A DNA stretch of 64,000 bases, from assembly GCA_964035575.1 (NCBI GenBank), contig OZ037836.1:744001-808000 (forward strand). Direction: 5' to 3'. The translations under genes were made by a program, and so were the position numbers. Each line of letters opens with the position of its first letter. Position 1 is the stretch's first letter. Under the pieces are notes generated by a model that did not search any database, was not told where the DNA came from, and was given only the letters and a program-made list of their open reading frames with translations. Positions 57,290-64,000 of this stretch are shown here, in pieces. Origin of the DNA: Rhynchopus sp. YZ270_cl-10 (taxonomy: Eukaryota; Euglenozoa; Diplonemea; Diplonemida; Diplonemidae).

Positions 57290-58800
57290 GCAGCAGAAGA
57301 GATACCCATGCGAGAAGCCACAAGAACTCTAACCCTGGAATCACCCGGGATCATCAAGAACTCAGCTCAAGCAGGGATACCCAGTATACACTCATCCGCA
57401 TGCATGTAACAGGAAAGTAGGACAGAGCAAATAGACACAAAAAACATCCGAGCGTAAATACACAGTAATGCAGGCGACCACAGAGCTCTACCCCTGGAGA
57501 GACAAGCCCATATGGAGCTCAGTCTCCTATCACCCGGGATCAACAAGCCTACAAGTGGCATCGAGAACTCTAGCCCTGGAAAGACGAGCCCATACGGCAC
57601 TCCGTCTCTTTATCACCCGGGATCAACAAGATCTCTACGCAAGCAGAACCAACCCATGCGAGAAGCCACAAGAACTCTACCCCTGGAATCACCCGGGATC
57701 CTCAAGAACTCTGCTCAAGCAGGGTTACCCAGTATACACTCATCCGCATTCATGTAACAGGAAAGAAAAGAGATAAGCAAGTAGACACAAAACACATCCG
57801 AGCGTAAATACACAGTAATGCAGGCGACCACAGAGCTCTACCCCTGGAGAGACAAGCCCATATGGAGCTCAGTCTCCTATCACCCGGGATCAACAAGCCT
57901 ACAAGTGGCATCGAGAACTCTAGCCCTGGAAAGACGAGCCCATACGGCACTCCGTCTCTTTATCACCCGGGATCAACAAGATCTCTACGCAAGCAGAACC
58001 AACCCATGCGAGAAGCCACAAGAACTCTACCCCTGGAATCACCCGGGATCCTCAAGAACTCTGCTCAAGCAGGGTTACCCAGTATACACTCATCCGCATT
58101 CATGTAACAGGAAAGTAAGACAGAGCAAATGGACACAAGAAACATCCGAGCATAAATACACAGTAATGCAGGCGACCACAGAGCTCTACCCCTGGAGAGA
58201 CAAGCCCATATGGAGCTCAGTCTCCTATCACCCGGGATCAACAAGCCTACAAGTGGCATCGAGAACTCTAGCCCTGGAAAGACGAGCCCATACGGCACTC
58301 AGTCTCTTTATCACCCGGGATCAACAAGATCTCTACGCAAGCAGAACCAACCCATGCGAGAAGCCACAAGAACTCTAGCCCTGGAATCACCCGGGATCCT
58401 CAAGAACTCTGCTCAGGCAGGGTTACCCAGTATACACTCGTCCGAATACATGTACCAGGAAAGAAAAGAGATACGCGAATAGACACAAAAAACATCCGAG
58501 CATAAATACACAGTAATGCAGGCGACCACAGAGCTCTACCCCTGGAGAGACAAGCCCATATGGAGCTCAGTCTCCTATCACCCGGGATCAACAAGCCTAC
58601 AAGTGGCATCGAGAACTCTAGCCCTGGAAAGACGAGCCCCTACGGCACTCCGTCTCTTTATCACCCGGGATCAACAAGATCTCTACGCAAGCAGAACCAA
58701 CCCATGCGAGAAGCCACAAGAACTCTAACCCTGGAATCACCCGGGATCATCAAGAACTCAGCTCAAGCAGGGTTAACCAGTATTAGCTCATCCGCTTTCG
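57290..58800. repeat. Tandem array of 348-350-bp units inside the retroelement
   Basis: CATCCGAGC(G/A)TAAATACAC recurs at about 57444, 57795, 58143 and 58493, giving four units with a partial unit before them. Units contain several CACCCGGGATC and CCCTGGA blocks, so a smaller ancestral subunit is likely. It lies between Q1 and P1, in the non-coding tail of the element. Frames running through it mirror the repeat and are not counted as genes. Confidence 0.9.
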
Positions 58801-58973
58801 TGCAACAGGAAGAAACAAAACAGTGTGCCAGTAGCAACAGAGAGAAACACCATGTAAAACATGCACGCAAGGGAAAACAGACAATGCGCGAGCAGCACAG
58901 AGAAAGAGCTAAACAAGCAATCAAGCCAATAAGGCACAACTTTATGAAGAAAAAGCAGGGAGTGGAGGGAGGG

Positions 58974-59143
58974 AAAGCTTTTTGATAAAAGTTAATGAAA
59001 CACAAAAACCAAGCGCGTGTGGAAGAAAAAAGAAAAGAAAATATTTTTTCTGATTCAAAGTGGTGTTTACGTTTTGGGTACGGGGCGGAGAATAAAATCT
59101 GTTCGATAAAAGAAACGCAAGCTTTTTTGTTTTATCTTGTTCA
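58974..59143 (-). repeat. Split direct repeat Q1
   Basis: Near-identical to 63750-63919 (AAAGCTTTTTGATAAAAG ... TTTATCTTGTTCA). It abuts P2 with no gap. Confidence 0.85.
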
Positions 59144-59310
59144 TTTTATTTTTCCTTCCTTCAAAACTTCACACACAACGCTTTTTGGTTTTTGGAAGAC
59201 ACACAAGGTGCCGGGTTCTATGATAAGCACGGAACCACCCTGCACCTGTTTGTCATATATATTGTTTCCCGTGCAATACATGGGGAAACGTTTCGCGTCG
59301 AAACTAGGGA
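59144..59310 (-). repeat. Split direct repeat P2
   Basis: Near-identical to 56797-56962 and directly joined to Q1. Confidence 0.85.
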
Positions 59311-59582
59311 CATAAACAACTACCCCCCCCTCATTTTCACCCATCTCCGTAGCCCCAGTGACCACAGGCGGGACACCAGCATAGGCAAGGGATGGACGAT
59401 ACGCGCGACAGACGCAAAAAGAAGAAAACAACAACAACAACAAGAAAAAACACCCGAGAGATGAGAGACCGCCAGGGCTATCTCACCTGCCACAGAGTGC
59501 CGTCAATAAAATCAAAAAACACAAGTAAAAGCAATAAAAACGCAGACATCACAACATCAAAAACTCACACGCAAGCACCGGC

Positions 59583-61348
59583 TCATCGCGTGTCCAGGTC
59601 CGCCACCATCAGCTTCGTCCCGACCAGGTGCGTGGTGAACCTTCTCCGAAGACTTATGCCTGACATCAGTCTTGCCATCAGCTGGTCCTCCTGAGGGTGG
59701 GGCGACGAACCTTTGCGGTGGCGTGACTCCGCAGTGGAATTGTCATGAAAACAATCCAATCCATACCCTCGCGGGGCAACAGAGTCAGCCACAGCCATGG
59801 CGATGAGGGCGGTCACCAGCTCCCTCCTGCGAATAGGCGTGGGTGGGCGGCACGTCAGCAGGAGAGCATCCCACGTCCAGTCCACACGTGCCTTCACCTT
59901 CCGTGCCACAGGGTCCAGCAAGACAACAGACGCACCCACGTCGCTGGCATCAGACCATATGTGCCACGCAGGCGCATCTGCCAGAACACGCCGGGGACGA
60001 CACGCCGCCAGCCACTTCTCAGCACGGCGAAACTCCGCTAGCAAGGAGCCCGTCAAGGTAACCGACCTGTCCCACTCTTTCGCCGTAGTGCAGTGGCGGC
60101 TTAGCTGCCGAGAGAGGCGGCACATCAGGGTGAACCCAGCGATCGGCGTGCGCATGACCAAGTGCGCCCATCTGTAGCACCCAATGTGGTGGGCCACCGC
60201 TCTGCAGGTGAGAGTCCGGGGCGTAGGCGACGCCAGCAGCTTACTCCTCCAGTCCTCGTCCAGCGCCAACGTCTTCGCCGACATGTCCAGCTGGACACCA
60301 ATGAACACCGCGCAGTGTGTGGGGTCCACCCGCTTCTCCTCCCTCACCACGCAGTTCGCGTCACGCAACGTCGCATCGAAAGCCTGTCGTCGCTGCTCCA
60401 CCTCCGCCAGTGTCTGACCTGCAATGCAGACATCGTCATATATCGCAAGGGACACTGAACGGAGGTTAGCTCGCTGTAGCATCCCCAGTGTGGCCAGCTG
60501 CGCGACAGAGGGAGCCCTGCTGATCCCCGGGACCGCCACCCGGAAGCAGAAATACCCTTCTGTGGTCCTGATCCCCAGCTTGGTCTGCAGATCGGGGCCG
60601 ACAGGGATCTGGAAAAAATATCCCAGAAAGTCGACACAGCAGAAGAAGTTGTGCTGGAGCACGAAACGCTCGAGGTCGGAGAGTTGTGGGGTGAGCGGAG
60701 GGAGCACTGGCTTTGACCTCTTGTCAAACTCCCTCCCATCGACCAGAAGGCGCGCCAGGCCGTTCTTCTTGCCAATCTTGAAGGTGGGGAGGGTGATGTG
60801 CGGCCTGCCCACAGCTACGCGCAGGATGCCCTTCTTCACCAAGCTGGCGAGGTCCGCACAGGTGAGCGAGGAGGAGGTCTGGCACTGTTTGCGGGTGGTC
60901 GTATGCAGCATGGGCTCGTTCACATAGTCCCTCAGGAGCGTACGTTCCCACTCGTTCAGCCCTTCCTCCACTACAGATAGGTTCAGGCGGCTGTCCGGGA
61001 GCACATCCAATGCCGCATCGCAACCCTTCGACGGACCACGGGCCACACCAACCGCATACACCGAGGCCGCACATTCCCCAATCATGCGCTCGTGCCTGCG
61101 GAGCGAGTCAGCCACATCGGAGCCCGAGCTCAGGTGCAGGAGGTGGCCTTCCGGATCTTCCACAAAACAAGTCTCACTGTCCTCCGACAGGTCGCAGCCC
61201 TGCCACGCCGCATCGATCTCCTGCGCCAGCACACGCACATGTGTCGCCACCACTGCCACAATGTCGTAGTCCCACTCAAGCAGAGGGTGGGACGTCTCCA
61301 ATGATCGCGCATACTCCGGACACCAGTCGGACACACGGTTCCGTTCCG
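59583..61348 (-). CDS. Retroelement reverse transcriptase / RNase H region (fossil)
   Basis: Contains the RT palm (CVDFLGYFFQIPVG, then the catalytic IYDDV) and an RNase H domain (IWSDASD, RRRELV, FHDNS). Order RT then RNase H, after the recombinase, as in VIPER/TATE. The frame remains open further upstream, overlapping the recombinase; the true start was not fixed. Looks whole. Confidence 0.8.
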
Positions 61349-62296
61349 TCAGTCGGAGCGCCCCGACGCTCTCCAGCTCTGGGGTATCGGGCGGTGCAGC
61401 ATCGCCGATGTGCGCTCCAGGGACAGGAAGTCGGGAGTGATGCACCCCCAGAGGTATCGGCGGAGCGTGTCGACCTCCTTGTGGCGTGCCACCACCAGCA
61501 TATCCCCCCACGTGGCCCCCATCATCGCCAAGTGCTGCAAGGCCCCTCTCTTCCAGGAGTGGTCGCGATATTCGGGGAAGTGCAGAGAGGTCTCCCGTCC
61601 CAGGTTGCGGATGTCTGACACACTGAACGCCATCCCGCGTAGCTTCCACCGGCGGATGGCAGGGAACATATGCTCGGGGAGGGTGTATAGCAGCTCGGCT
61701 GGGTCCCCTCGTAGCCTGGCCTCCTTCACCGTCCACCACCTTATCGCAATGGTGCCCGTGCCCACCCTGCCTGCTTCTGGGAGCACGACGTCTGATGGGA
61801 GTATAGCACGCAGGTCTGCCATGCGCAGCGCACCCGTCCACGCCAACGCCACGGCCGCACACAGAACACTGTTTCCCTCTCGCCAGAGACGCTTCCAAGT
61901 CTGCTGCATGCAGGTGTAGGGCAGGGGTGGCGCGTGAGTGGGGGTTTCCCGTCGTTCCAGGCGAGTGCGCACCAGCCCCTTGCGGGTCTCCCTCAGCACA
62001 CTGTCCGGCACTTCCAGCACCCGAGCCAGCACGTTCACGTACCGCTCCAGCGCCGACGTCGTCATCGCCAGGGAGAAGGGTCGCCCACGTTGCCCCGGCG
62101 CTCGCACCAGCAGCCTCTCCTTCTCCTCCGCGCTCATCCGATCCGACAACATTGCGGCGGCGAACGCCCGTAGGCGCAAAGGGTGCGGCATCTGCCCGAG
62201 TCCGCAGGCGCGCGTGTACATTTCGTACTTCCGCACGATGCTGCGCGTCTGCGCCTTCGTCGCGGCACACGTCGCTCGCGCCTCCAGCCCCGCCAC
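61349..62296 (-). CDS. Retroelement tyrosine recombinase (fossil)
   Basis: About 315 residues with the catalytic layout of tyrosine recombinases: Arg in TGALRMADL, HSWKRG (HxxR), a late His in ARHKEVDTL and Tyr in RRYL. It would integrate the element DNA in place of a DDE integrase, as known for DIRS-order elements. Looks whole. Confidence 0.83.
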   Translation of the reverse strand: MAGLEARATCAATKAQTRSIVRKYEMYTRACGLGQMPHPLRLRAFAAAMLSDRMSAEEKERLLVRAPGQRGRPFSLAMTTSALERYVNVLARVLEVPDSVLRETRKGLVRTRLERRETPTHAPPLPYTCMQQTWKRLWREGNSVLCAAVALAWTGALRMADLRAILPSDVVLPEAGRVGTGTIAIRWWTVKEARLRGDPAELLYTLPEHMFPAIRRWKLRGMAFSVSDIRNLGRETSLHFPEYRDHSWKRGALQHLAMMGATWGDMLVVARHKEVDTLRRYLWGCITPDFLSLERTSAMLHRPIPQSWRASGRSD

Positions 62297-62314
62297 CGAG
62301 TCCTCCCATCGTGG

Positions 62315-63706
62315 TCACTGCTTCTGGTGTTCGAACGGGCAAGGATGCTTGAGGCACGCAAGCCCCTTCAGGAACCGGTGGCAGGCCTTCCCCTCCGGCT
62401 TCTTCGGGGCAGTCTTCGGTGTGGGCTTCGGGGTCTGGGCCGGCCTCGGGGTCGCTCTGCCTGTCGATTTTCTGGGAAAGTGCGTGGTGTTGTGCGTGGC
62501 CCCATTCGACTTTCCCGTAGGCCGAAAATCCACCTCGAACCTCCTGCGGGCGTCACGCAGGGCGCGAGGAAGATTATTCGACTCGAGCTGCCTGCGCATG
62601 TGTTCGGCCGCCCCCGGGGACCTCGTGGTGTAGGTGGCACGGAGGGCCTCCAGTTCAGCCATGTGCCCCCTCATGCGGCGGAGCCATTCGGTCAGCGCTG
62701 CGGGGTTCTGGTTCCGGAAGATCCAAAAGTTTCGGATGGTCAGAAAAGTCCTGTCGCGTTTCTCCTGAAGCCCGTGGTTGCCCAGAAACGCGTACATGTC
62801 CGTCCTAGCACGGAGTACCCGCTCAAACTCCGCAAACCAGGACTCGTCAAACGTCTCAGGCCACCTGGACACTTCAGTGTAGCACCGAATGTCTGCACCT
62901 TCCTCCTCCTGGTCGTCGTCGGCAGAAGACTGCGTCACAGGGCCCTTCGGTGCGGAGAGCGGCGCGTAATCCGATAAGACCGTCATGGCTTCGGCTTGCT
63001 TGTCGCAGTTGGCGAGCAAACGAGACACCTCTTCAGGCATGCGGTCAAAGAAAAAGTCCCCGTGCTCCTCCGTGTACGCCACGTACAAGGCGTCCGCAGC
63101 CGCCGTTGTCAGCAATGGGAAAATGTCACACGGCGGGTCTCTGCGTCTCTTCCCAGCCAGCTTCGGCGTCGGCGGGACATCAGGCGTCTTGCCCTGCGCG
63201 GGGAGCTGCGGAGGAAGACGCGCCAGCACGGCCGCCGTCACGGCCTCCACCATCTCGGACAACGTCGCAGGGCTTTCGGGGGACGCACGCGGAGACGGTT
63301 TCGCAGCACGCGTCGCAGCCTTCGTCGCCGGCTTCACCACAGGTGGCTTTGTCGTCTGCGTATTCGGTTCCTCCGTCAGGTCGTCGTCGTCGTCAACATC
63401 TGCACCGTTACCCGGCACGTCATCAACGGGGTCCCCTTCATTATCATCCCCATAGTCCCACGCCTCGTACCCGCTCTGATCCCACCCCCCGCGACCCTCC
63501 ATTCCTTCATCCTGGAGGTCGTAACAATATTGTTGGTGGTCGGCGGGCGGGTCTCGCGCCGCCAAAGATGACATTGCCCGATCCAGCTTCTTCTCCATCC
63601 GCGCCTCGCGCTCCTCCAGGTCCGCCCTCTGATCCTCCGCCTGCCTCTTCATGTCTCGCAGAGCCGCAAGGAGCTGCGCCTTCGTGCGGGTGTCCGTGGC
63701 AGGCAT
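62315..63706 (-). CDS. Retroelement Gag-like protein (fossil)
   Basis: About 463 residues from MPATDTRTKAQLL: a coiled-coil-like charged N-terminus, an acidic/low-complexity middle, and a C-terminal CCCH zinc motif (CHRFLKGLACLKHPCPFEH). First frame of the element, next to Q2. Position and zinc motif support a Gag role; no sequence match could be tested. Looks whole. Confidence 0.7.
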   Translation of the reverse strand: MPATDTRTKAQLLAALRDMKRQAEDQRADLEEREARMEKKLDRAMSSLAARDPPADHQQYCYDLQDEGMEGRGGWDQSGYEAWDYGDDNEGDPVDDVPGNGADVDDDDDLTEEPNTQTTKPPVVKPATKAATRAAKPSPRASPESPATLSEMVEAVTAAVLARLPPQLPAQGKTPDVPPTPKLAGKRRRDPPCDIFPLLTTAAADALYVAYTEEHGDFFFDRMPEEVSRLLANCDKQAEAMTVLSDYAPLSAPKGPVTQSSADDDQEEEGADIRCYTEVSRWPETFDESWFAEFERVLRARTDMYAFLGNHGLQEKRDRTFLTIRNFWIFRNQNPAALTEWLRRMRGHMAELEALRATYTTRSPGAAEHMRRQLESNNLPRALRDARRRFEVDFRPTGKSNGATHNTTHFPRKSTGRATPRPAQTPKPTPKTAPKKPEGKACHRFLKGLACLKHPCPFEHQKQ

Positions 63707-63749
63707 AATGAGAGAGAAAGAAGAGAAGAAAAAGAGGGAAAAGAACGGT

Positions 63750-63919
63750 AAAGCTTTTTGATAAAAGTTAATGAAACACAAAAACCAAGCGCGTGTGGAA
63801 GAAAAAAGAAAAGAAAATATTTTTTCTGATTCAAAGTGGTGTTTACGTTTTGGGTACGGGGCGGAGAATAAAATCTGTTCGATAAAAGAAACGCAAGCTT
63901 TTTTGTTTTATCTTGTTCA
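63750..63919 (-). repeat. Split direct repeat Q2 (5' end of retroelement)
   Basis: Near-identical to 58974-59143; taken as the outer 5' boundary. The 80 bp to its right show no feature. Confidence 0.85.
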
Positions 63920-64000
63920 GATTTTTCGATTTTTTGACAAGGCGCTGGCCCATACAAAGTGCACTGGTGGTGCAGAAAATGGCTGGGGAATAAACTCTAG

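Larger units (their letters stand above)
56797..63919 (-). mobile_element. VIPER/TATE-like tyrosine-recombinase retroelement with split direct repeats (fossil; looks whole)
   Basis: On the minus strand the order is Q2 (63750-63919), Gag-like frame, tyrosine recombinase, reverse transcriptase/RNase H, P2 (59144-59310) abutting Q1 (58974-59143), a tandem-repeat tail, then P1 (56797-56962). This is the A1-genes-B1A2-B2 split direct repeat scheme of DIRS-order elements, and the gene order is that of VIPER/TATE of trypanosomatids. The repeat pairs look near-identical and all parts appear open, so it looks whole and young. Family placement rests on gene order and motifs, not on a tree. Confidence 0.85.

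Noticed and set aside
57290-58800. CRISPR-like array
   Set aside because: Units are contiguous 350-bp tandem repeats without unique spacers, in a eukaryotic retroelement.
57468-58985. Open frames such as MELSLLSPGINKPTSG repeated several times
   Set aside because: They repeat with the 350-bp array in a non-coding tail of the retroelement, on the strand opposite to its genes.

Overview
The window looks like nuclear DNA of a eukaryotic protist, most likely a euglenozoan (kinetoplastid or diplonemid type). Four things point there. All seven confident host genes and the retroelement lie on the minus strand, like a directional gene cluster. Polypyrimidine tracts followed by AG stand before or between several of these genes, as expected for spliced-leader trans-splicing. 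The retroelement has the Gag-YR-RT/RNase H gene order known from the trypanosomatid VIPER/TATE group. Short composite repeats parallel the SIRE/VIPER relation of Trypanosoma cruzi. The cis-introns described below are unusual for kinetoplastids and would fit a diplonemid or euglenid better. The assignment is inference, not proof.

Layout. (1) 1-40.7 kb: four paralogous, very large receptor-like genes A-D (128-4873, 11592-17137, 17781-22889, 35528-40701), each about 1,600 residues. They have a signal peptide, two PA-type domains, three membrane spans, an extracellular region ending in a LamG-like fold, and a C-terminal class III cyclase-like domain that lacks key catalytic residues. Each has a phase-0 intron near the 3' end (GAG|GTATGT donor); in B, C and D a 41-codon last exon is visible downstream. 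(2) 5-11.6 kb, 23-35.5 kb and 40.9-49.5 kb: gene-poor, repeat-built DNA. It holds nested foldback elements, two roughly 0.6 kb-arm palindromes, a hAT-type MITE with an 8-bp target duplication, a piggyBac-type element at TTAA, a possible Harbinger-type element, a short MITE family, relics of receptor-gene flanks, and 7-, 8- and 9-bp satellites. (3) 50.1-55.0 kb: three minus-strand genes for ubiquitin-like plus leucine-rich-repeat proteins. (4) 56.8-63.9 kb: a whole-looking tyrosine-recombinase retroelement with split direct repeats and an internal array of about 350-bp repeats.

The receptor genes probably form a surface receptor family. Conserved framework blocks alternate with short variable segments, suggesting diversification by gene conversion. 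The Ubl-LRR genes look intracellular, with no signal peptide or membrane span. No rRNA, tRNA or CRISPR was recognised. All domain calls are by eye from translated sequence.
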